Assembly: GCF_018070565.1 (NCBI RefSeq)
Contig: NZ_JAGPXL010000017.1
Location: 83,096-147,095 of the forward strand
Direction of reading: 5' to 3'
Origin: Streptomyces sp. B93
GTDB lineage: Bacteria; Actinomycetota; Actinomycetes; Streptomycetales; Streptomycetaceae
DNA length: 64,000 nt
Made by a program: the position numbers and the translations under genes. Numbering within the stretch: the stretch's first letter is position 1; each line of letters opens with the position of its first letter. A model generated the notes under the pieces. It ran no database searches. It saw only the letters and a program-made list of their open reading frames with translations, and had not been told where the DNA came from. Below are positions 33,266 through 41,167 of this stretch, piece after piece.

Positions 33266-34237
33266 ATGCCCTTCGCCCGACTGGCCACTGCGACGACCCC
33301 CACCTGCCACATCGGCCTGGGCCTGGCGGCCGTCGGCCGCCCGGGCTACATCAACCTCGGCCGCGACCAGGACCTCGGGGAGAACCGCAGCGAGGACGCG
33401 CTGCGCACCCGCACCCACGACCTGCTCGACGCCGCCTACGCCCAGGGCGTGCGCTACTTCGACGCCGCCCGCTCCTACGGCCGTTCGGAGGAGTTCCTCG
33501 CCGACTGGCTGAAGGACCGCCCCGACGTCGACGACGTCGTCATCGGCAGCAAGTGGGGCTACACCTACACCGCCGACTGGACCACCGACGCCGAGCGGCA
33601 CGAGGTCAAGGACCACAGCCTCGCGGCGTACGAGCGGCAGCGCGCCGAGAGCGTCGCGCTGCTCGGCGACCGGCTCGACCTGTACCAGATCCACTCGGTG
33701 ACCCCGGACAGCCCCGCCCTCACCGACAAGGAACTGCACGCCCGCCTCGCCGACGCCGCCGCCTCCGGCCTGACCGTCGGCTTCTCCACCAGCGGCCCCG
33801 CGCAGGCCGAGGCGATCCGCGCCGCGCTGGAGGTGACGGTCGGCGGCGAACCCCTCTTCCGTACCGTCCAGTCGACCTACAACGCCCTGGAGACCTCCGC
33901 CGCCCCCGCCCTCGCCGAGGCGCACGACGCCGGGCTCACGGTGATCGTGAAGGAGGCCATGGCCAACGGGCGGCTCGCCGAACCACACGCCCCCGCCGCC
34001 CTGAGGTCGGTCGCGGAGGAGACCACCCTCGGCTGTGACGCCGTCGCGCTCGCCCTGGTCCTGCGGCAGCCCTGGGCCGGTGTGGTCCTGTCCGGCGCCG
34101 CCACCGTCACCCAGCTGGCCTCCAATCTGCACGCGCCGGTCGTCGACCTGGAGCAGGAGCAGCTGGCGCTGCTGGCCACGCTGGCTCAGGAGCCGGGGGC
34201 GTACTGGGAGCGACGCGGCCGGCTGCCCTGGCACTGA
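33266..34237 (+). CDS. Aldo/keto reductase
   Basis: A 323-residue TIM-barrel oxidoreductase of the aldo/keto reductase superfamily. The tetrad can be seen: Asp and Tyr in YFDAARSYGRSEEFL, Lys in IGSKWGYTY, and His in YQIHSVTPDS. The cofactor region near the C-terminus (GVVLSGAATVTQLASNLHAP) fits NADPH binding. Substrate unknown; many Streptomyces paralogues act on aldehydes, ketones or sugars. The ATG at 33266 has CGGAGC upstream. The gene stands alone between argH and a TetR gene. Confidence 0.9.
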   Translation: MPFARLATATTPTCHIGLGLAAVGRPGYINLGRDQDLGENRSEDALRTRTHDLLDAAYAQGVRYFDAARSYGRSEEFLADWLKDRPDVDDVVIGSKWGYTYTADWTTDAERHEVKDHSLAAYERQRAESVALLGDRLDLYQIHSVTPDSPALTDKELHARLADAAASGLTVGFSTSGPAQAEAIRAALEVTVGGEPLFRTVQSTYNALETSAAPALAEAHDAGLTVIVKEAMANGRLAEPHAPAALRSVAEETTLGCDAVALALVLRQPWAGVVLSGAATVTQLASNLHAPVVDLEQEQLALLATLAQEPGAYWERRGRLPWH

Positions 34238-34278
34238 GCGACCCCACACCAGAACGGCCTGAGTCACGCATGCCCAGT

Positions 34279-34316
34279 GTGAGACATCTATGTCTCACCT
34301 GGGTTATGGTTGTCTC
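34279..34316 (+). promoter_or_regulatory. Operator and leaderless promoter of the TetR-MFS operon
   Basis: GTGAGACAT (34279-34287) and ATGTCTCAC (34290-34298) form a perfect 9-bp palindrome with a CT spacer. A third half-site TGTCTCA overlaps the start codon (34311-34317). TATGGT (34305-34310) lies six bases before ATG, so the transcript is probably leaderless and the palindrome covers the -35/spacer. Autorepression by the TetR product is expected. Confidence 0.7.
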
Positions 34317-34868
34317 ATGGCTGTCGATCGAGACCACGTACTGCGCAGCGCCGCGGCCCTGCTGACCCGCAGAGCCACCGCGACCATGGACGAGGTCGCC
34401 AAGGCCGCCGGGATCAGCCGCGCCACCCTGCACCGGCACTTCGCCGGACGGGACGCCCTGGTCCGCGCGCTGGAGGCGCTGGGCATCGCCGAGTGCGAGA
34501 CCGCCCTGGACGCGGCCCGCCTGGACGAGGGCCCCGCCGGCGACGCCGTACGGCGACTGGTGCGCGAGATCGAACCCGCGGCCGGGCTGCTCGCCTTCCT
34601 CGTCACCGAGAACCAGCTCTTCGAGGGCGAGGAGCAGCACGAGGGCTGGGCCCGCCTCGACGCCCGGATCGCCGCGCTGTTCCGGCGCGGCCAGGAGAGC
34701 GGCGAGTTCCGCATCGACCTCACCCCGGCCTGGCTCACCGAGGCGCTCTACGGCCTCGTCGGCTCCGCGGCCTGGGCCGCCCTGGACGGCCGGATCGCCG
34801 CCAAGGACTTCCAGCACATGATCGTCGAGCTGTTGCTCGGCGGCGCACTCCGAAGAGAGGAACCATGA
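34317..34868 (+). CDS. TetR-family repressor of the adjacent efflux pump
   Basis: A 183-residue TetR-type regulator with an N-terminal DNA-binding domain (LTRRATATMDEVAKAAGISR; ATLHRHFAGRDALVRAL). The C-terminal domain (GLLAFLVTENQLFEGEEQHE) is a ligand pocket of unknown specificity. The ATG at 34317 is preferred over 34290 because a -10 hexamer ends six bases upstream. Its stop overlaps the start of the MFS transporter (ATGA), so the pair forms an operon. The palindromic operator upstream supports autoregulation and drug-induced derepression. Confidence 0.92.
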   Translation: MAVDRDHVLRSAAALLTRRATATMDEVAKAAGISRATLHRHFAGRDALVRALEALGIAECETALDAARLDEGPAGDAVRRLVREIEPAAGLLAFLVTENQLFEGEEQHEGWARLDARIAALFRRGQESGEFRIDLTPAWLTEALYGLVGSAAWAALDGRIAAKDFQHMIVELLLGGALRREEP

Positions 34869-36388
34869 CCAGCACCACGCGGCACGCCGACACGACCGAG
34901 GCGGTGACGCGCCCGGGCCGCTGGCTCGCGCTCGCCGTCCTCGTGCTCGCCGTGCTGCTGGTGGCCGTCGACGCCACCGTCCTCGGCCTCGCCACCCCGT
35001 ACATCACCGAGGACCTCGCCCCGACCGGCACCCAGCTGCTGTGGATCGGCGACGTCTACTCGTTCGTGATCGCCGGACTGCTCGTCTCCATGGGCAGCCT
35101 CGGCGACCGGATCGGCCGCAAGCGCATCCTGCTGGTGGGCGCCACCGCGTTCGGCGCGCTCTCCGTCCTCAACGCCTACGCCACCACCCCCGAGCTGATG
35201 ATCCTGGCCCGCGCCCTCCTCGGCGTCGCGGGCGCCACCCTGATGCCCGCCACCCTGGCGCTGATCCGCAACCTCTTCCACGACCCGCGCGAGCGCAGCC
35301 TCGCCGTCGGTATCTGGGGCGCCACCGCCTCCGCGGGTACCGCCGTGGGCCCGATCGTGGGCGGCCTGCTCCTGGAGCACTTCTGGTGGGGCTCGGTCTT
35401 CCTGATCAACCTGCCCGTGATGGCGGTCCTGGTCGTGGTCGGCGCCAGGCTGCTGCCCGAGTCCCGCAACCCCGGCCCCGGCCCCTGGGACCTGCGCAGC
35501 GTCGTCCTGTCCCTCGTCGGCATGGTCGGCCTGGTCTACGGCGTCAAGGAACTCGCCGCCCACGGCCCCGGTGCGGAACCGCTCGCCGCGGGCCTGCTGG
35601 GCGCGGCGGCCCTCTGGGGCTTCGTCCGGCGCCAGCTCACCCTGCCCACCCCGCTGCTGGACATGCGGCTGTTCCGGCACCGTGGCTTCAGCGGGGCGGT
35701 CCTCGCCGACCTGCTGACCATCCTCGGCATGTCCGGGCTGGTGTTCTTCCTGTCGCAGTACCTGCAACTCGTCCAGGGCAGGCGCCCCTTCGAGGCGGGC
35801 CTCGCCGAACTGCCCGCCGCCGTCGGCGCGGTGGCGGCCGGACTGGTCGCGGGCCACGCCGCCCGGCGCTACTCGGTTCGGGCCGTGGTCTCCGGCGGCC
35901 TCGCCGCGGTCGGCCTGGCGCTGGCCGCGCTGACCCTGCTCGACCAGCACACCGGTTACCCGCTGCTCGGTGCCGCGCTGCTCGTCGTCGGCGTCGGTTC
36001 CGGGTTCTCCTTCACCGTCACCGCCGACGTCATCCTGACCGCCGTACCGAAGGAACAGGCGGGCGCGGCGTCCGCCGTCTCGGAGACCGCCTACGAACTG
36101 GGCGCCGCCCTCGGCATCGCCCTGCTCGGCTCCGTCGTCACCGGCGTCTACCGGGGCTTCCCCGCCCCCCAGGGCACCCCGGCCGCCGCCCACGAGTCCC
36201 TGGGCGGCGCGGTCGAGGCGGCGGCGCAACTGCCCGCGCACACCTCCGCCACCATGCTCGACGCCGCCCGTGAGGCCTTCGTGGACGGCCTCACCCTGGC
36301 AGCGGGCGCAGGCGCGACGGTCCTGCTCATGGCGTCAGCGGCAGCATGGCGGCTACTACGTGACCAATGGCTGGACAACGCCCTTTAA
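34865..36388 (+). CDS. DHA2-type MFS multidrug exporter (14 helices)
   Basis: A 507-residue major facilitator with about 14 membrane helices, the size and layout of drug:proton antiporters. Motif A is GDRIGRKRILLVG (loop 2-3), and motif C-like GTAVGPIVGGLLLEHFWW lies in helix 5, the antiporter hallmark. VAVDATVLGLATPYI in helix 1 is typical of DHA2 pumps. It is translationally coupled to the TetR repressor upstream. The substrate is not predictable. The stop codon's last base is the first base of an intergenic repeat. Confidence 0.93.
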   Translation: MTSTTRHADTTEAVTRPGRWLALAVLVLAVLLVAVDATVLGLATPYITEDLAPTGTQLLWIGDVYSFVIAGLLVSMGSLGDRIGRKRILLVGATAFGALSVLNAYATTPELMILARALLGVAGATLMPATLALIRNLFHDPRERSLAVGIWGATASAGTAVGPIVGGLLLEHFWWGSVFLINLPVMAVLVVVGARLLPESRNPGPGPWDLRSVVLSLVGMVGLVYGVKELAAHGPGAEPLAAGLLGAAALWGFVRRQLTLPTPLLDMRLFRHRGFSGAVLADLLTILGMSGLVFFLSQYLQLVQGRRPFEAGLAELPAAVGAVAAGLVAGHAARRYSVRAVVSGGLAAVGLALAALTLLDQHTGYPLLGAALLVVGVGSGFSFTVTADVILTAVPKEQAGAASAVSETAYELGAALGIALLGSVVTGVYRGFPAPQGTPAAAHESLGGAVEAAAQLPAHTSATMLDAAREAFVDGLTLAAGAGATVLLMASAAAWRLLRDQWLDNAL

Positions 36389-36435
36389 GGGGCGCGGGGA
36401 ACTGCGCGACCAGCCACGACGAACCCGCACCCGGC
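36388..36435 (-). repeat. Dispersed intergenic repeat, copy D (inverted)
   Basis: A reverse-complement copy of the unit at 5632-5679 and 24736-24782. Core AGGGGCGCGGGG then AACTGCGCGACCAGCCAC is at 36388-36417, extended to 36435. It sits between the convergent stops of the MFS and PlsC genes and begins inside the MFS stop codon. Confidence 0.85.
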
Positions 36436-36479
36436 CGACAACCGAGCCCCCGCCCCTCACCCGCCCAACCGGCGGAGCC

Positions 36480-37154
36480 CTACGCCGCGTTCTTCGCCTT
36501 GGTCGCGTACATGTCCACATACTCCTGCCCGGACAGCCGCATCACCTCGGCCATCACCGAGTCCGTCACCGCCCGCAGCACATACCGGTCCCGGTCCATC
36601 CCGTCGTACCGGGAGAACTCCATCGGCTCGCCGAACCGCACCGTCACCCGCCCCGGCCGGGGAATCCCCGCCCCGCCCGGCTGCAACTTGTCCGTGCCGA
36701 TCATCGCGAACGGCACCACCGGCGCCCCGGTCATCAGCGTGAGCCGGGCGATGCCGGTCCGCCCCCGGTAGAGGCGGCCGTCGGGGGAGCGCGTGCCCTC
36801 GGGGTAGATGCCGAACATCCGCCCCTCCTCCAGCACCCGACGCCCGGTCATCAGCGCGGCGACCCCGCCGCTCGCCCCGTCCCGGTCCACGGGGATCATG
36901 CCGACCCCGGTGAAGAACCACGCCATCAGCCGCCCCTTGAGGCCCTTGCCGGTGACGTACTCGTCCTTGCCGATGAAGAAGACCTGCCGCCTGGTCACCA
37001 GGGGCAGCACGATCGAGTCGATGAAGGTGAGGTGGTTGCCCGCGAGGATGACCGGGCCCTCGCCCGGGATGTGCTCCGCTCCCTCCACCCTCGGGCGGAA
37101 CATCAGGCGCATGACCGGGCCGAGCACTGCCTTGATGAGCGCGAAGCGGGACAA
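36480..37154 (-). CDS. PlsC-type 1-acyl-glycerol-3-phosphate acyltransferase (TTG start)
   Basis: A 224-residue membrane-associated acyltransferase that makes phosphatidic acid from lysophosphatidic acid, or a related acyl transfer. The catalytic motif NHLTFID is at about residues 40-46 and the substrate motif IYPEGTRSPDG at about 120. The start is judged to be TTG at 37154: GGAGG lies five bases upstream and the protein then begins SRFALIKAVLGPVM, as in homologues I know. The longer frame to 37379 has no such site. TTG starts are rare. Convergent with the MFS gene. Confidence 0.88.
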   Translation of the reverse strand: MSRFALIKAVLGPVMRLMFRPRVEGAEHIPGEGPVILAGNHLTFIDSIVLPLVTRRQVFFIGKDEYVTGKGLKGRLMAWFFTGVGMIPVDRDGASGGVAALMTGRRVLEEGRMFGIYPEGTRSPDGRLYRGRTGIARLTLMTGAPVVPFAMIGTDKLQPGGAGIPRPGRVTVRFGEPMEFSRYDGMDRDRYVLRAVTDSVMAEVMRLSGQEYVDMYATKAKNAA

Positions 37155-37549
37155 CGGGTCCTCCGGTGTCAACGGATCGATATGAGTCTGTGCAGGTGAG
37201 GACGATACTCGCGGCCCGGGCGCCGCGCACATCGAGGGCGTTCGGTTCACCGATGTCTTACTCACTGTTGACCCTGGTTTACCTGCGGTGGCGTGCCGTG
37301 CGCCGCCCGTAACGCGCCCGCGACGATGTGACGGACGTCGCGCCGGGCGGACCGCCGTCCGGGTACCCGGCACCGCCACCCCGAAGCCGACGCCCCGTCA
37401 TCCCTTCGCCCTCAGACGACGCCCGCGACCTCATGCGACCCCATACGACATCCAGCGTCACCTCCGTGTTCCGGCGCGGGCCTCCCGCCCGTCACCACCG
37501 CACCCCTACCATCGGCGCGCATCGACCGGGCGCACGGCAGGAGGGGCAC

Positions 37550-38752
37550 ATGGCCAACCAGGAGTCGAACACCCAGGGCGGACAGGACGAGCGGACGGCC
37601 GCCACCGGGCGGCGGGCCCTGCTGGGCGCCGCCGTGCTCGGCGCGGGCGGAGCCGTGCTGGGGCTCTCCGGCACGGCGAGGGCCGCCGCGGGCGGCCAGG
37701 GCGGGCACGGCGGCCGGGGCGGCCGGGGGCTGAAGAGTCTGCCGGTGCCGACGATCATCGCCCACCGCGGCGCCAGCGGCTACCGCCCCGAGCACACCTT
37801 CGGCGCCTACGAACTGGCCCTGGACATGGGCGCGCACATCGTCGAGGCGGGTGACCTCGTGGTCACCAGGGACGGTCACCTCGTCTGCCGCCACGAGCCG
37901 GAGATCGGCGGCACCACGGACGTGGCGGACCACCCCGAGTTCGCCGACCGCAAGCGGACCAAGACCCTCGACGGGACCCCCGTCACCGGCTGGTTCACCG
38001 AGGACTTCACGCTCGCCGAGCTGAAGACGCTGCGCGCCGTCGAGCGCATCCCGGGCAACCGCCCGGACAACACCCTCTACGACGGCCGCTGGGAGATCCC
38101 CACCTTCGAGGAGGTGCTGCGCTGGCAGGACCAGCAGTCCCGCGAGCGCGGCAGGCAGGTGTGGATCTACCCCGAGCTGAAGCACCCCACCTACTTCCGC
38201 GGCCAGGGCCTGGCCCTGGAGGAGCGGGTGGCGAAGCTGCTGCGCAAGTACCGCAAGGACCGCTTCGACTCGCCGGTCATCCTCCAGTCCTTCGAGCCGA
38301 CCAGCGTCCAGCGCCTCAACAAGCTGGTGGACACCCCGCTGGTGGTGCTGCTGTCCGGCCCGACGTCCCGCCCGTACGACTTCGTGGAGAACGGCGACCC
38401 GCGCACCGTCGCGGACCTCGTCAAGCCCGCGGGCCTGCGCGAGATCGCCTCCTACGCGCAGGGCATCGGCCCCACCCTCGACCTGGTCATCCCCAGGGAC
38501 GCGGGCGGCCGTCTCACCCGGCCGACGACCCTGGTCGCCGACGCGCACAAGGTCGGTCTCCGGCTGCACCCCTGGACGATGCGCAACGAGAACCCCTTCC
38601 TGCCCGCCGACTTCCGCAAGGGCACCGACGCCGACGCCTACGGTGACGTCTTCGGCGCCTACCGGACCTACTTCGCCACCGGTATCGACGGTGTCTTCAC
38701 CGACCACCCCGACACCGGTCTGCTGGCGCGTGAGGACTTCGTCAACGGCTGA
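37550..38752 (+). CDS. Exported glycerophosphodiester phosphodiesterase
   Basis: A 400-residue GlpQ-type enzyme that hydrolyses glycerophosphodiesters to glycerol 3-phosphate and an alcohol. The N-terminus (GRRALLGAAVLGAGGAVLG ... ARA) is a Tat-like signal, followed by a Gly-rich stretch. The catalytic core begins with IIAHRGASGYRPEHTFGAYE, with EAGDLVVTRDGHLVCRHEP and a later WIYPELKHPTYF. GAGGGGCAC precedes the ATG at 37550. A role in teichoic acid or phospholipid turnover and phosphate supply is plausible; no Pho-box was identified. Confidence 0.92.
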   Translation: MANQESNTQGGQDERTAATGRRALLGAAVLGAGGAVLGLSGTARAAAGGQGGHGGRGGRGLKSLPVPTIIAHRGASGYRPEHTFGAYELALDMGAHIVEAGDLVVTRDGHLVCRHEPEIGGTTDVADHPEFADRKRTKTLDGTPVTGWFTEDFTLAELKTLRAVERIPGNRPDNTLYDGRWEIPTFEEVLRWQDQQSRERGRQVWIYPELKHPTYFRGQGLALEERVAKLLRKYRKDRFDSPVILQSFEPTSVQRLNKLVDTPLVVLLSGPTSRPYDFVENGDPRTVADLVKPAGLREIASYAQGIGPTLDLVIPRDAGGRLTRPTTLVADAHKVGLRLHPWTMRNENPFLPADFRKGTDADAYGDVFGAYRTYFATGIDGVFTDHPDTGLLAREDFVNG

Positions 38753-38828
38753 CGCCAGGCACCCCCGTTCGGGTGCAACCCACGGCCGCCCGGGCAACCC
38801 TCGCCGGGGCGGCCGAGTCGTCCGGCAC

Positions 38829-39335
38829 ATGACGGACGACCTGCTCTCCACCTGGCGCCCCCTGCTCGCCGCGGAGGCCTCCGCCGAGGCCCAGGCCGCC
38901 GGGACCGAGCCCGGCGACCTGGAACAGGCGGTCTGGGTGCGCCTGCTGGAACGGCTCGACACGGACGGCCCACCGCCCGACCCGCAGCGCTGGCTCCGCC
39001 GCGCCGTCCGCTCCGAGGCACGCCGCTGCCGCCGCACGACCCGCCTCGAAAGCCCGTACGACGGTGAGCCCGCCGCCGATCACGCGGCCGGCCCGGAGCA
39101 GCTCGCCCTCGCCGCCGCCCGCCGCCGAGCCCTGCGCGACGCGGTGCGCCGGCTGCCGGGCCGCTGCCCGCGCCTGATGACCGCGCTGCTGTCCCCGAAG
39201 GACCTCACATACCGGGAGATCGCGGGGGAGTTGGGTATCTCACAGGGCAGTCTCGGACCGGAACGCTCCAAATGCCTGGGATGTCTGCGGCGATTGCTCA
39301 CAACGGAGGTTGCGGCACGGGGAGCACGGGGATAG
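38829..39335 (+). CDS. Small sigma-70-family (ECF-like) sigma factor
   Basis: A 168-residue protein with the two conserved sigma domains. A region 2-like helix bundle covers about 20-75 (GDLEQAVWVRLLERLDTDG; WLRRAVRSEARRC) and a region 4 helix-turn-helix covers about 105-160 (LTYREIAGELGISQGSLGPE). The region 2 core is shorter than in classic ECF factors. No anti-sigma gene is adjacent. No ribosome-binding site is obvious before the ATG at 38829. It may regulate envelope genes, but its target is unknown. Confidence 0.82.
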   Translation: MTDDLLSTWRPLLAAEASAEAQAAGTEPGDLEQAVWVRLLERLDTDGPPPDPQRWLRRAVRSEARRCRRTTRLESPYDGEPAADHAAGPEQLALAAARRRALRDAVRRLPGRCPRLMTALLSPKDLTYREIAGELGISQGSLGPERSKCLGCLRRLLTTEVAARGARG

Positions 39336-39379
39336 GAGTGAGGGACCCAAGGCGACAGGTGAGCGGGAGGCGTGCACAC

Positions 39380-39877
39380 ATGGGCATGAGCGTGACCATC
39401 TCCGAGGCGACCGACCAGGACGCCGAGCAGATCTTCCGGCTTCAGTACCTGTGCTTCCAGAGCGAGGCCGCGCTGTACGGCAACTACCGCATCGACCCGC
39501 TCGTGCAGACCCTCGACTCGGTCCGCGCGGAGGTCGCCGAGGACTGCGTCTTCGTGGCCCGCCTCGGCGAGGAGGTCGTGGGCTCGGTCCGGGGCACCAT
39601 CACCGAGGACGGCGCCGCCGCCATCGGCAAGCTCTGTGTCCACCCCCGCCTCCAGGGCCACGGCATCGGCGCCCGGCTGCTGCGCGCGGCCGAGTCCGCC
39701 CTCGCCGACCAGCGCGGCGCCAAGAGGTTCCGCCTGCACACCGGCCACCGCAGCGAGAGCAATCTCAACCTGTACCGCAAGGTCGGCTACGAGACGGTGG
39801 GCACCTCGCAGGGCGCCGACGGCGTACCGATGATCGTCCTGGAGAAGCAGGCCGGGAGGTACGCGGCCACCGCCTAG
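39380..39877 (+). CDS. GNAT-family N-acetyltransferase
   Basis: A 165-residue acetyltransferase. The acetyl-CoA motif is LCVHPRLQGHGIGARLLRAA, followed by FRLHTGHRSESNLNLYRKVG and a final YETVGTSQGADGVPMIVLEK. The N-terminus (ISEATDQDAEQIFRLQYLC) is the usual first strand and helix. GGGAGG lies nine bases before the ATG at 39380; the ATG at 39386 is the alternative. It is convergent with the small membrane-protein pair that follows, 22 bp away. Confidence 0.87.
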   Translation: MGMSVTISEATDQDAEQIFRLQYLCFQSEAALYGNYRIDPLVQTLDSVRAEVAEDCVFVARLGEEVVGSVRGTITEDGAAAIGKLCVHPRLQGHGIGARLLRAAESALADQRGAKRFRLHTGHRSESNLNLYRKVGYETVGTSQGADGVPMIVLEKQAGRYAATA

Positions 39878-39899
39878 GCGTCCTGGCCGTCCTGGGCGT

Positions 39900-40325
39900 C
39901 TACGCCTCCTGGACGGCCTGCGCCGTGCGCGCCCTGCGCAGCCAGTACAGGGCGGAGAGCGGCAGGAGCACCGGGATGAACAGGTAGCCCATGCCGTAGT
40001 CGGACCACACCGTGGCGTCGGGGAACGCGGACGGGTCCGCGAGGGTCCAGGTGCCGACCACCAGGACGCCCACCAACTCGGCGGCGCAGCAGGCGACCGC
40101 GACCCGCCGGGCCGTCTCCCCGCCGCGCACCAGCGTGTAGGTGATGAAGCCGTAGACCAGCCCCGCCACCGCCGACAGCGAGTAGGCGAGCGGGGCCCGG
40201 TCGAACTCGGTGGCGATCTGGTAGACCGAGCGCGACACCGCGCCGACCACCATCACCCCGTACAGCCACACCAGCAGCAGCCCCGGCCCGCTGATCAGCC
40301 GGGTGCCGCCCCGCGCCGCGGACAT
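39900..40325 (-). CDS. Small four-helix membrane protein, second gene of a pair
   Basis: A 141-residue integral membrane protein with four predicted helices, for example GLLLVWLYGVMVVGAVSRSV and LSAVAGLVYGFITYTLV. The start at 40325 has GGGAGGCTGAG upstream and lies one base after the stop of the preceding membrane-protein gene, so the two are co-translated. No family could be assigned; the pair resembles many actinobacterial hypothetical membrane proteins encoded near aminoacyl or vitamin genes. Confidence 0.8.
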   Translation of the reverse strand: MSAARGGTRLISGPGLLLVWLYGVMVVGAVSRSVYQIATEFDRAPLAYSLSAVAGLVYGFITYTLVRGGETARRVAVACCAAELVGVLVVGTWTLADPSAFPDATVWSDYGMGYLFIPVLLPLSALYWLRRARTAQAVQEA

Positions 40326-40326
40326 C

Positions 40327-40686
40327 TCAGCCTCCCCAGATGTCGTAGAGCCGTACCTGGAGCACCGCCAGCACCACACCGGCGGCGGCGACCGTCACCG
40401 AACCCCAGCGGGTGCGCTCCGCCAGCGACAGGAACCCGGCCGCCGGGAGGCACAGGAACGAGCCCACCAGATACGACACGAAGATCGTCGTGCCCTGCTC
40501 CGGCTTCTCGCCGCGCGCCAACTGCACGATGCCGACCACCAGCTGGACCAGCGCCAGCAGGCTGACCACGGCCACCCCGATGAGGTGCCAGTCCTTCGTC
40601 GGCTGGTCACGGTAGGCCGCCCAGCCGCACCAGGCGGCGAGCAGCAGCGCGGCGACGGCCGTCACCACGGTCAGGGGTACGAACAT
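40327..40686 (-). CDS. Small four-helix membrane protein, first gene of a pair
   Basis: A 119-residue integral membrane protein with four predicted helices, including PLTVVTAVAALLLAAWCGW and LIGVAVVSLLALVQLVVGIV. The stop lies one base upstream of the next gene's ATG. Its promoter must lie within 40687-40890, back-to-back with the leader of the methionine transporter. Function unknown. Confidence 0.8.
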   Translation of the reverse strand: MFVPLTVVTAVAALLLAAWCGWAAYRDQPTKDWHLIGVAVVSLLALVQLVVGIVQLARGEKPEQGTTIFVSYLVGSFLCLPAAGFLSLAERTRWGSVTVAAAGVVLAVLQVRLYDIWGG

Positions 40687-40823
40687 GCAGCGACCTTATT
40701 ACGGGCCCCGACACCCGCCGTGGCCGCCCCCGGGCACCGTGGCGTTGGCCACAGCGACCGGTTGGGCACGCCGGCTGCCCCCTTGTCCGCCCTGGTCACC
40801 GGAGGGGCGGCGGCCCCTGTGGA

Positions 40824-40861
40824 TGTCCAGCAGTGTCCAGTATCCGGACGGGGATGTCCGG
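40824..40861. promoter_or_regulatory. Repeat cluster upstream of the metNIQ leader
   Basis: TGTCCAG occurs twice, three bases apart (40824-40830, 40834-40840), then CCGGAC (40844-40849) and GTCCGG (40856-40861) form an inverted repeat. The cluster is 30-70 bp before the leader ATG. It may be a regulator site for the transporter or for the divergent membrane-protein pair. Confidence 0.35.
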
Positions 40862-40891
40862 TCGGCGCAATACGTCTGCTTTACTGATCGC

Positions 40892-40978
40892 ATGACCACG
40901 ACGAGCTGCCGCACTTCTGCGACCGAGGCGACCATGACGCCCGGTGCTCGTTGTATGTGTCGAATGTGCGCCTTCTAG
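40892..40978 (+). CDS. Cysteine- and methionine-rich putative leader peptide of metNIQ
   Basis: A 28-codon ORF, MTTTSCRTSATEATMTPGAR then CMCRMCAF. Six consecutive codons near the end read Cys-Met-Cys-Arg-Met-Cys, in an organism where both residues are uncommon. No ribosome-binding site precedes the ATG, while TTTACT lies six bases upstream, so leaderless translation from the transcript start is plausible. metN begins 189 nt after the stop, in a region with possible hairpins (CTCGC/GCGAG near 41015; GGCA/TGCC across 41034-41073). This suggests ribosome-mediated attenuation responding to Met or Cys charging. Inference; no homologue search was possible. Confidence 0.5.
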   Translation: MTTTSCRTSATEATMTPGARCMCRMCAF

Positions 40979-41167
40979 AGGGCCCCCGCACCACCCCTGA
41001 GCCTCGCGCCCCGAAGCGAGCCGCCGCAGCCCAGGCATGTCCGTACACCCCCAGCGCGTACGTGAGGCGTGCCGCCGCGCGCACTCAGGTCCTTCTCCCA
41101 CGGCATTCCCCCGCACCCGGGCACACCCACGCCCGCGCACGCGACAGTCACGGATACGGATACCCAC

